A stretch of DNA of 5,945 nt from CAYYFX01 sp964471155 (GTDB lineage Bacteria; ARS69): contig CAYYFX010000165.1 of NCBI GenBank assembly GCA_964471155.1, positions 1-5,945 on the forward strand. The letters run 5' to 3'. Shown here piece by piece: positions 1-4,942 of the stretch (positions are counted from its first letter, which is position 1; every line of letters starts with the position of its first letter). The notes beneath the pieces are model-generated. The model was not told where the DNA came from. It made no database searches and saw only the letters and a list, made by a program, of their open reading frames with translations. The translations under genes and the position numbers were made by a program.

Positions 1-4
1 CGCG

Positions 5-781
5 GTGACGACGCCGGCGCGTGCGCGGGCCTCCGCGTGGAGCGATGCCGAGGCGCGGGACGGGGTTCCGGAGACCGTCCGTTCGTTCGCGCGCGACGCC
101 GGGTCGCCGAGTGCGCGCGCGCTTCTCCTGCACGGCGCGGGCGGATCCCCCGCGGACTTCCACTTCCTCGCCACGGACCTCGCGCGGCACGGTGTCTCCT
201 CGCTCTGCCCGCTTCTCCCCGGGCACGGCCGCGGCGAGGCGGGCCTGGAAGCGCTTCGCTTCGAGGCGCTGGCCCGCCGGGCCCTGGAGGCCTACGACGC
301 GCTCGGGGAGGGGGACGGCGCCGCGCCGCCGTTCCTCGTCGGGCAGTCCGTCGGCGCCGTGCTCGCGGCGCGCGTGGCGATGGAGCGGACGCCCGCCGGC
401 CTCGTGGCGCTGGCGCCGGCGCTGCGGCCCTTCGTGCTGCGCCGCGTCGGCGTGCTGCTGCTGTCGTTCCTCGTCCGCCCGCGGCTCGCCCTGCACACCC
501 TGCGCTGGCAGACGGACGTGCGCCGCGGCATCCGCGCCACGGTGGCCCGCCTGGGCGACGTGCGCTGCCCGCTGCTCGTACTCCACTCGCGCGACGACGA
601 CAGCGTCTCGCCCCGCGGGGCCCGGGAGCTCGTCGAGACCGCGGGGTCGGAGCGCAAGGAGCTCCGGTGGTTGGACCGGCAGGGACACGTGCTGTCCGTG
701 GCGCCGGACCGGGAGCGCGTCTTCGGCCCGGTGCGCGCGTTCGTGACCGGGCCTACTGCGGGAGATCGAAGCGGAAGGTAG
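5..781 (+). CDS. Alpha/beta-fold serine hydrolase (esterase/lipase-like)
   Basis: This is a 258-residue soluble alpha/beta hydrolase, probably a carboxylesterase or monoacylglycerol-lipase-like enzyme that cleaves ester bonds. The visible motifs are the oxyanion-hole HGAGG at residues 43-47, the nucleophile elbow GQSVG with Ser115, the acid region SRDDDSVSP with Asp198 as the likely acid (Asp199 is possible), and His228 in RQGHVLS. All three triad members are present in the correct order. The segment at about 140-170 is the short cap typical of the Est30/MGL type; it contains a hydrophobic patch (VGVLLLSFLV) that may line an acyl pocket. I see no signal peptide. The GTG start lies only four bases from the window edge, so its ribosome binding site cannot be seen and the true start could be upstream; residues 1-30 are poorly conserved in character. 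The 3' end overlaps the convergent gene by 29 bases. The fold is certain, but the substrate cannot be read from sequence. Confidence 0.85.
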   Translation: MTTPARARASAWSDAEARDGVPETVRSFARDAGSPSARALLLHGAGGSPADFHFLATDLARHGVSSLCPLLPGHGRGEAGLEALRFEALARRALEAYDALGEGDGAAPPFLVGQSVGAVLAARVAMERTPAGLVALAPALRPFVLRRVGVLLLSFLVRPRLALHTLRWQTDVRRGIRATVARLGDVRCPLLVLHSRDDDSVSPRGARELVETAGSERKELRWLDRQGHVLSVAPDRERVFGPVRAFVTGPTAGDRSGR

Positions 782-1538
782 GATCCTGGTCACGCAGCCG
801 CGCGACCGCCGCCTCGAGGCGCGCGCGGGCCGCGGCGGACGGTGCGTGATGCCAGGACCAGTACGCGTCGAGGAAGTCGTCCCGGGCGGTCGCGGCCGCG
901 TCCCCGACCGGCGGCGTGTCCTCCGCGGGCTCGACGGGCGCCGCGGGCGCGGCGCCGGACAGGGCCGCGAAGCTCTCGTCCCGGAGGCGCTCGTACAGGT
1001 GGAAGTACTCGCCGCGCATGTGGAAGAGCACGTCCACCCAGCGCTCGAAGTCCTCCGACAGCAGCTGCAGGATGTGGGCGAAGACGCGCGAGCCGGCCGG
1101 CGCGCGCTCCTGGAACAACGCCGCCCACCGGTAGTACTCTTTGCCGCGCCCGATGCGGTCGCGGGCGCCCGCGTCGAAGTCCCGGCGCCCGTCCCGCGCC
1201 ACGTAGGGCGTGTCCACGAACAGGCCGGTGGAGACGAGCAGATGGTCCGCGCTCGCACGGTACACGCGGCTTTTCACGCGCGGGTCCCGCACGTCCTGGA
1301 CCTGGCGGAACACGTCCACGCTTCCCTGCGCCGGGGCGGCGGAGAAGCCGGGGGAGCGCACCAGGCCGCAGAGCAGCTCCACGAGGTAGACGTTCACGTC
1401 CTCGTCGTAGCGGCCCGTGTTCGATTCGAACCCGCAGTCGATCCGGGAACGGAGCAGCGAGTCCAGCACGAAGTAGGTCGTGCGCTCGCGCGGCTCGCCC
1501 GGACGCGACAGATCCAGGTACGGGTGGTCCATGGCCAT
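753..1538 (-). CDS. Conserved-looking hypothetical protein, 261 aa
   Basis: I do not recognise this family. The frame has good coding character (balanced composition, rich in Asp, Glu, Tyr, Phe and Trp) and no competing frame does. It reads as a soluble, mainly helical protein with no signal peptide or membrane segment. Notable stretches are YDEDVNVYLVELLCGLV (44-60), QVQDVRDPRVKSRVYR (79-94), GKEYYRWAALFQER (132-145) and an aromatic and acidic helix FERWVDVLFHMRGEYFHLYE (164-183). A Pro/Ala-rich linker (about 195-218) separates a short C-terminal helical hairpin, DDFLDAYWSWHHAPSAAARA (220-239), with a second helix to about 250. The start chosen is ATG at 1538, with GGAG 12 bases upstream. 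The ATG at 1532 (MDHPYLDL) is an equally good choice because a run of seven G lies six bases before it. An in-frame TTG at 1625 is less likely. It is divergent from the nitrilase gene and overlaps the upstream hydrolase tail to tail. Confidence 0.75.
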   Translation of the reverse strand: MAMDHPYLDLSRPGEPRERTTYFVLDSLLRSRIDCGFESNTGRYDEDVNVYLVELLCGLVRSPGFSAAPAQGSVDVFRQVQDVRDPRVKSRVYRASADHLLVSTGLFVDTPYVARDGRRDFDAGARDRIGRGKEYYRWAALFQERAPAGSRVFAHILQLLSEDFERWVDVLFHMRGEYFHLYERLRDESFAALSGAAPAAPVEPAEDTPPVGDAAATARDDFLDAYWSWHHAPSAAARARLEAAVARLRDQDPTFRFDLPQ

Positions 1539-1704
1539 CCCCCCCGTGCTCTCCGGGCGAACGGCGCCCTGCGGACGAAGGCAGCAAGGTCGGTGCCAGA
1601 AGCGCCGGAGCGCGCGGACCGTCAATCCTGCTTCGGATCAACCAACGAACGTCCACCCGGTTCCCGGGATGGCGGGTCCGCGCGGGCCCGGTGGCAGGAA
1701 TCGG

Positions 1705-1735
1705 CCGGCCCCGTGTGGCGTTCTGCACGGGCCGG
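1705..1735 (+). repeat. Bulged inverted repeat in nitrilase leader
   Basis: The left arm CCGGCCCCGTG (1705-1715) pairs with the right arm CACGGGCCGG (1726-1735). This gives ten base pairs with one extra C on the left, around a ten-base loop. It lies 11 bases before the perfect inverted repeat at 1747-1774, so a transcript starting upstream would carry two consecutive hairpins before the nitrilase start. In such GC-rich sequence a stem of this size can occur by chance, so it is weaker evidence than its neighbour. Confidence 0.4.
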
Positions 1736-1746
1736 GCCGCGACGGG

Positions 1747-1774
1747 GCCGCTCGTGAACGGGTTCACGAGCGGC
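1747..1774. promoter_or_regulatory. Perfect 13-bp-arm inverted repeat before nitrilase start
   Basis: The arms GCCGCTCGTGAAC (1747-1759) and GTTCACGAGCGGC (1762-1774) are exact reverse complements around a two-base GG centre. The core GTGAAC-GG-GTTCAC has the shape of a dimeric repressor operator. The same bases form a very stable RNA hairpin ending ten bases before the GTG at 1784. They include the only weak Shine-Dalgarno-like bases (GAGCGG, 1768-1773), so the hairpin could also block ribosome binding. It has no T-tract, so a classical terminator is unlikely. It lies in the divergent region and may control one or both genes; the regulator is unknown. Confidence 0.6.
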
Positions 1775-1783
1775 TCGCACACC

Positions 1784-2593
1784 GTGCGCATCGGCTTCGC
1801 GCAGACCCGTCCGGTCTTCGGGGAGCGCGCGGCGAACCTCGAGCGCGCGGGTCGGCTGGTGGATTCGGCCGCCGCCTTCGACCTCCTCGTGTTCCCGGAG
1901 CTGTTCTCCACCGGGTACCTGTTCCTCTCGCGGGACGAGGTGGACGCGGCGTCGGAGGATGCCGGCGGACCCACGCCGGCGTTCCTGCGGGACGTGGCGC
2001 GCCGGCGCGGCGCGTGGACGTGCGGCGGGTTCGTGGAGCGCGCGGGCGACGCCCGGTACAACGCCGCCGCGCTGGCCGGTCCGGACGGGGAGCTGCACGT
2101 CTACCGGAAGGTGCACCTGTTCGACCGGGAGACGGAGGTGTTCGATCCGGGCGACCGTCCGCTCCGTGCGGTGCCGGTGCGCGCCGGCGGCACGGACTTC
2201 CGCGTGGGCATGATGATCTGCTTCGACTGGTTCTTCCCCGAGTCCGCGCGCTGCCTGGCGCTCGACGGCGCCGACGTCCTCCTGCACCCGTCCAACCTCG
2301 TGTTGCCGTTCTGCCAGGACGCCATGCCCACGCGCTGCCTGGAGAACCGCGTCTTCGCCGTGACCGCGAACCGGAGCGGCGAGGACGTGCGCGGCGCCGA
2401 GCGGCTCGCCTTCACCGGCTCGAGCCAGATCACCGGCCCGCGCGGCGACGTCCTGCTGCGCGCGGCCAGCGCCGGCGAGTGCGTCGAGGTCGTGACGATC
2501 GATCCGCTGCGCGCGCGGGACAAGCGCGTCACGGCGCGGAACGACCTGCTCGGGAGCCGGCGTCCCGGGATGTACCGCACGCTCGCGGAGTAG
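1784..2593 (+). CDS. Carbon-nitrogen hydrolase (nitrilase superfamily amidase)
   Basis: This is a 269-residue nitrilase-superfamily enzyme that hydrolyses a non-peptide C-N bond, most likely in a small amide or carbamoyl compound, in the cytoplasm. The Glu-Lys-Cys triad is complete: Glu39 in LLVFPELFSTGY, Lys109 in VYRKVHLFD, and Cys146 in GMMICFDWFFPE. Other family marks are LHPSNLVLPF (167-176), ENRVFAVTANR (187-197) and the C-terminal DLLGSRRPGMY (254-264). The length is normal for a single-domain member. The ending of the Cys motif and the ENR..VTANR segment resemble the stand-alone amidases of the PH0642 / N-carbamoylputrescine amidase type, but the substrate is not determined. The start at GTG 1784 gives the typical N-terminus (M)RIGFAQTRP. 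GTG codons at 1754 and 1715 are in frame and would add 10 or 23 atypical residues. The 1754 codon lies inside the inverted repeat. The ribosome site at 1784 is weak. Confidence 0.88.
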   Translation: MRIGFAQTRPVFGERAANLERAGRLVDSAAAFDLLVFPELFSTGYLFLSRDEVDAASEDAGGPTPAFLRDVARRRGAWTCGGFVERAGDARYNAAALAGPDGELHVYRKVHLFDRETEVFDPGDRPLRAVPVRAGGTDFRVGMMICFDWFFPESARCLALDGADVLLHPSNLVLPFCQDAMPTRCLENRVFAVTANRSGEDVRGAERLAFTGSSQITGPRGDVLLRAASAGECVEVVTIDPLRARDKRVTARNDLLGSRRPGMYRTLAE

Positions 2594-2602
2594 CGAAGGC
2601 GC

Positions 2603-2647
2603 GTCGGACGACCGACCCCGCGGTGCGGCGCGTCGGGTGTCGACCCG
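2603..2647 (+). terminator. Three tandem hairpins after the nitrilase gene, possible terminator
   Basis: Starting ten bases after the nitrilase stop codon, three short stems follow one another: GTCGG-ACGA-CCGAC (2603-2616), CCGC-GGT-GCGG (2618-2628) and CGGGT-GTCG-ACCCG (2634-2647). The position and spacing fit a 3' end signal. There is no T-rich run after any of them, so a classical intrinsic terminator is not shown. In very GC-rich bacteria, terminators without a U-tract or Rho-dependent ends are common, so the role is inferred from location. Confidence 0.35.
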
Positions 2648-2766
2648 GGATGACAGTGCGGTCACGGCCGTTGTCGCGTGGCATTCCCGTGCGGTGGTGT
2701 CGTTTGCGCGATCGCGGCGCCGGCGGTGTCGCCGCGCGTTGACGCGGCCGAGGCGCGGCCGTGCGG

Positions 2767-2783
2767 TGTCGCGGGAGGCGACA
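2767..2783. repeat. Small perfect inverted repeat (TGTCGC/GCGACA)
   Basis: TGTCGC (2767-2772) and GCGACA (2778-2783) are perfect complements around a GGGAG loop. The hairpin is flanked on both sides by the word GTGCGG (2761-2766 and 2786-2791). Related GTGCGGTG or GCGGTGTCG words occur at about 2690, 2723 and 2761. It may be part of the structured intergenic region or chance in GC-rich DNA. No function can be assigned. Confidence 0.3.
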
Positions 2784-2896
2784 AGGTGCGGGGCGCCGCC
2801 GAGCGCGCTTATCCGGCGAATCGCGCGATCGCCGCCGACCCGGCCCGCTCGTTGCAATGGTGCGCGCGCGGGAGATGAGGGGAGCGGAAGCGGGAA

Positions 2897-3100
2897 GGCG
2901 AAGGGCGGGCCGCACGCTTCGGCGTCGGGTCCGCGGGGAAGGGACCGGCGGCCCGCCCCTTCGCCCGAGTCGCCCCGGGGGAGGGCGTTGGCCAGGCCCT
3001 TTCCCGTCGCCAGGAAGAGCCGGGAGCGTTCCGCGAGGAAGTTCCTCGAACCGTGAAGCGTAGCCGGGGAGATGCGCGGATCGGTTGGAACGCTCCCGGC
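2897..3100 (+). ncRNA. Candidate structured RNA: two three-way junctions joined by a hairpin
   Basis: Module A (2897-2965): outer stem 2897-2913 with 2948-2965, 17 base pairs with one bulged C. Inside are hairpin ACGC-TTCG-GCGT (2914-2925) and a six-pair hairpin CGGgTCC/GGACCG (2926-2932 with 2942-2947, one bulged G). No base is left unpaired at the junction. Middle hairpin (2977-3005): ten pairs including two G-U. Module B (3019-3100): a perfect 14-pair outer stem (3019-3032 with 3087-3100), hairpin CGAGGA-AGT-TCCTCG (3034-3048), then AACCG/CGGTT (3049-3053 with 3082-3086), a TGAA/GGAT internal loop and GCGTA/TGCGC (3058-3062 with 3073-3077, one G-U). The G-U pairs, the cUUCGg tetraloop and the tandem G-A loop only work in the plus-strand RNA. 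I checked by eye for signatures of RNase P, tmRNA, SRP, 6S and c-di-AMP riboswitch RNAs and found none. Ends and transcription are not established. A bidirectional terminator or repeat element remains possible. Confidence 0.5.
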
Positions 3101-3132
3101 CGTACGTCGCCCCCCCACCCGGGCGCCCGCAC

Positions 3133-3152
3133 GCGGCGCAGGCCCGCGCCGC
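3133..3152. terminator. GC hairpin after cdaA, weak terminator candidate
   Basis: GCGGCGC (3133-3139) and GCGCCGC (3146-3152) pair perfectly around a six-base loop, about 45 bases past the cdaA stop codon on the minus strand. No T-tract follows in either direction. This is the nearest strong simple hairpin to the end of the ftsH-folP-cdaA operon, so it may contribute to its 3' end. The larger fold at 3019-3100, which is followed on the minus strand by TCTTCC, is the alternative end point. Confidence 0.3.
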
Positions 3153-3196
3153 CGCCCGCCACGGCGCCGGTCGCCGGCCGGGACGAGGACTCGGGC

Positions 3197-3964
3197 CTAC
3201 GCCGCGTGCGCGCGACGCTCGAACGCCGCGTGCAGGGCCGCGCGAAGGGAGTCGCGGGTCAGGTTGCGGGTGAGCTGGCCACCCTTCGCGTGGGACACGG
3301 TTCCCGTCTCCTCGGAGACCACCACCACGTCACAGTCGGCCTCCTCCGTGATCCCGATGGCGGCGCGGTGCCGGGTGCCCAGCGCGCGGGAGAGGCGCGG
3401 ATCCTGCGTGAGGGGCAGGATGCAGCCGGCGGCGACGATCTGGTCGCCCTGGACGATGACGGCGCCGTCGTGCAGCGGGCTGCGGGTCTGGAAGATGGAG
3501 ATGAGCAGTTCCTCGCTGGGCCGGGCGTACAGCGGCGTGCCGGTCTCGATCACGCCCTTCAGCCCGGCCTGGCCCAGCACCACGATGAGCGCGCCCGTGC
3601 GCGTGGATGCCAGCTCGAACACCGCGTTCACCAGCAGATCCACCGCCTCCTGCGCCTCGCCGCGCGTCACGAAGGGCCGGACGATCGGGTGCTGGCCCAG
3701 CTTGGACAGCGCGCGCCGCAGCTCCGGCTGGAACACGATGAGGAAGCCGATGAGCCAGATCGTCTTCAAGCTGCCGATGATCCAGCTCAGCGCGTGCAGC
3801 CCGAGGAAGCCGGACAGGAACCCGGCGCCGATGATGACGAGCAGCCCGAGGAACATGGTCACGGCGCGCGTGGAGCGGATGAACATGTACAGCTTGTAGA
3901 AGAGGACCGTCACGATCCCCACGTCCAGGAGGTCCAGGAGCCAGTGCACGCCGAGCAGGCTCAC
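3197..3964 (-). CDS. cdaA: Diadenylate cyclase CdaA (c-di-AMP synthase, membrane bound)
   Basis: CdaA condenses two ATP into the second messenger c-di-AMP, which controls potassium and osmolyte transport and cell-wall balance in many bacteria. The 255-residue protein has the classic layout. Three membrane segments lie at about 8-29, 34-56 and 60-78, followed by a short amphipathic linker and the DAC domain (about 95-250). The catalytic DGA motif is at 166-168 (PLHDGAVIV) and the ATP-binding GTRHR motif at 196-200, followed by AAIGITEEAD and VVSEETGTVSHAKGG. All key residues are intact and the length is normal for CdaA. The GTG start at 3964 overlaps the folP stop codon (GTGA) and has GGAGG six bases upstream, so the two genes are translationally coupled. 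The usual downstream partners cdaR (ybbR) and glmM are absent: the operon ends here, with convergent non-coding DNA after it. The symbol dacA is also used. Confidence 0.95.
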   Translation of the reverse strand: MSLLGVHWLLDLLDVGIVTVLFYKLYMFIRSTRAVTMFLGLLVIIGAGFLSGFLGLHALSWIIGSLKTIWLIGFLIVFQPELRRALSKLGQHPIVRPFVTRGEAQEAVDLLVNAVFELASTRTGALIVVLGQAGLKGVIETGTPLYARPSEELLISIFQTRSPLHDGAVIVQGDQIVAAGCILPLTQDPRLSRALGTRHRAAIGITEEADCDVVVVSEETGTVSHAKGGQLTRNLTRDSLRAALHAAFERRAHAA

Positions 3965-4926
3965 GCCGCACCTCCGGCGCGCGCGCCACCCGCGCTCCCG
4001 ACGGCGCCCCCGACGGTGCCGCCCGCCGCCGGCGCCCGCAGCACGGCCTCGGTCACCGACACGGCGCGCCGGTTCTCGCGCACGTCGTGGACGCGCAACA
4101 GCGTGGCGCCGCCGAGCACCGCCAGCACGCTGGTGGCCAGCGTGCCCGCCAGGCGGTCCGCGGTGGACGGGGCGTCATGCGGAGCCAGGAAGGACTTGCG
4201 CGAGGCGCCCACCAGCACCGGGCGGCCGGCCGCCAGGTACTCCGGCAGCCGGCGCAGGATCTCCAGGTTGTGCCCGGCGTGTTTCGCGAAGCCCAGGCCC
4301 GGATCGAGGATGATCCGGCGCTCCGGGACGCCGGCGCGCACGGCGCGGGACATCGCATCCTCCAGGAAGCGAAGGCTCTCGAGGACGACGTCGTCGTAGT
4401 CCGCGAGGGAGCGCATCGTACCCGGCTCCCCGCGCGAATGCATGAGGATGAGCCCGGCCCCGTGTTCCGCGCACACCGTCGCGAGTTCGGGATCGCGGCG
4501 GAGGCCGGAGACGTCGTTCACGAGGGTGGCGCCGGCGGCCAGGGCCTTCGCGGCCACCTCCGCCTTGGTCGTGTCCACGGACACGGGGACGCCGAGGGCC
4601 GCCACCGGCCCGAGCACGGGCTCCAGCCGCGCCCACTCCCCGGCCGCCGACACGGGGGCGGCGCCGGGCCGGGTGGACTCGGCGCCCACGTCGAGCGCGT
4701 CGGCTCCCGCGTCCACCATCGCGCGCGCGGCCGCCACGGCGGACGCCGGGTCCGGATGGCGGCCGCCGTCGTGGAAGGAATCCGGGGTGAGATTCAGGAT
4801 GCCCACGAGCCGCGTGCGCCGCGCGGGCTCGCGGCGGGGAACCAGATCCTCGAGCCCCGCCGGCTCCTCCGCGGCGGCGAAGGCCGGGAACGGCGCGGGC
4901 GGGCAGGGGGACTCGGGGACGGTCAC
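3961..4926 (-). CDS. folP: Dihydropteroate synthase
   Basis: FolP joins p-aminobenzoate to 6-hydroxymethyl-7,8-dihydropterin diphosphate to give dihydropteroate in folate synthesis; it is the sulfonamide target and is cytoplasmic. The 321-residue protein shows all main motifs of the TIM-barrel family in order: VGILNLTPDSFHDGG (from about 41, with Asn45), DVGAESTRPGA, VSVDTTKAEVA, LVNDVSGLRRDP, LILMHSRGEPGTM, ILDPGLGFAKHAGHNLEIL, PVLVGASRKSFL and LRVHDVRENRRAV. The pterin and sulfa-binding loops look intact. About 38 N-terminal residues rich in Pro, Ala and Glu precede the barrel, and a Gly/Ala-rich tail follows it. GTG 4926 is chosen because GGAGA lies just upstream and it leaves a 16-base gap after ftsH. 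An in-frame GTG at 4992 would add 22 residues and overlap ftsH by 50 bases, and is less likely. The gene sits between ftsH and cdaA in an evident operon. Confidence 0.95.
   Translation of the reverse strand: MTVPESPCPPAPFPAFAAAEEPAGLEDLVPRREPARRTRLVGILNLTPDSFHDGGRHPDPASAVAAARAMVDAGADALDVGAESTRPGAAPVSAAGEWARLEPVLGPVAALGVPVSVDTTKAEVAAKALAAGATLVNDVSGLRRDPELATVCAEHGAGLILMHSRGEPGTMRSLADYDDVVLESLRFLEDAMSRAVRAGVPERRIILDPGLGFAKHAGHNLEILRRLPEYLAAGRPVLVGASRKSFLAPHDAPSTADRLAGTLATSVLAVLGGATLLRVHDVRENRRAVSVTEAVLRAPAAGGTVGGAVGSAGGARAGGAA
3971..3975 (-). promoter_or_regulatory. Ribosome binding site of cdaA
   Basis: On the minus strand GGAGG lies six bases before the GTG at 3964, inside the last codons of folP. 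This is the strongest Shine-Dalgarno match in the window and fixes the cdaA start. Its position supports coupled translation of folP and cdaA. Confidence 0.8.
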
Positions 4927-4930
4927 GCGG

Positions 4931-4935
4931 TCTCC
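4931..4935 (-). promoter_or_regulatory. Ribosome binding site of folP
   Basis: On the minus strand GGAGA is four bases before the GTG at 4926 and lies in the 16-base gap after the ftsH stop codon. It decides between the short start at 4926 and the in-frame GTG at 4992, whose upstream bases show no comparable match. Confidence 0.65.
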
Positions 4936-4942
4936 ACGCTCC

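Larger units (their letters stand above)
1539..1783. promoter_or_regulatory. Divergent intergenic region with promoters for both neighbours
   Basis: This 245-base stretch lies between the start of the hypothetical protein (-) and the likely start of the nitrilase (+), so it must hold both promoters unless one gene begins further inside it. No convincing -35/-10 pair is visible in this GC-rich DNA. Two inverted repeats sit on the nitrilase side: one with a bulge at 1705-1735 and a perfect one at 1747-1774, listed separately. No transcription factor gene is adjacent. Confidence 0.55.
2594..3196. other. 603-base convergent intergenic region without protein gene
   Basis: The region lies between the 3' ends of the nitrilase (+) and cdaA (-). 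Open frames cross it on both strands, but their translations are Arg/Pro/Ala-rich, lack any hydrophobic-core pattern and match no family I know, so I treat them as products of high GC. What the stretch does contain is dense inverted-repeat structure: three small hairpins just after the nitrilase (2603-2647), a perfect six-bp stem at 2767-2783, the elaborate fold at 2897-3100, and a seven-bp hairpin at 3133-3152. A longer A/T-bearing patch (about 2808-2821, 2851-2859) interrupts the GC-rich background. Confidence 0.7.

Noticed and set aside
1419..1433. GTTCGATTCGAACCC resembling a tRNA T-arm
   Set aside because: No acceptor, D or anticodon arms fit around it, and it lies inside the hypothetical coding sequence (codons for FESNTG).
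1620..1625. TTGACG on the minus strand as a -35 box for the hypothetical protein
   Set aside because: A hexamer 17 bases further on (CTTCTG) does not resemble a -10 box. One good hexamer is not enough in this sequence.
842..1783. Upstream extension of the nitrilase frame back to 842
   Set aside because: The added residues are Arg/Pro-rich and antisense to the hypothetical protein. The family's normal N-terminus begins at 1784.
2637..3056. Possible 139-residue protein in the convergent gap
   Set aside because: The composition is extreme (strings of Arg and Pro), there is no good ribosome site, and the frame runs through the strong inverted repeats. It looks non-coding.
2897..3100. Identification of the structured region as RNase P RNA, tmRNA, SRP RNA or a c-di-AMP riboswitch
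   Set aside because: By eye the hallmark sequences are missing (GAGGAAAGTCC and ACAGAAA for RNase P, the tmRNA T-arm and SRP GGAA domain). A riboswitch would be expected upstream of a gene, not between two 3' ends.
1622..3118. Long minus-strand open frame of 498 codons opposite the nitrilase gene
   Set aside because: It is antisense to a nitrilase with a complete catalytic triad. Its translation is Arg/Pro/Ala-rich and lacks a fold-like pattern, as expected from stop-poor high-GC DNA.
2597..3196. Insertion sequence, CRISPR array or integron site in the intergenic gap
   Set aside because: No transposase fragments, regularly spaced direct repeats or target-site duplications are visible. The inverted repeats belong to local folds.
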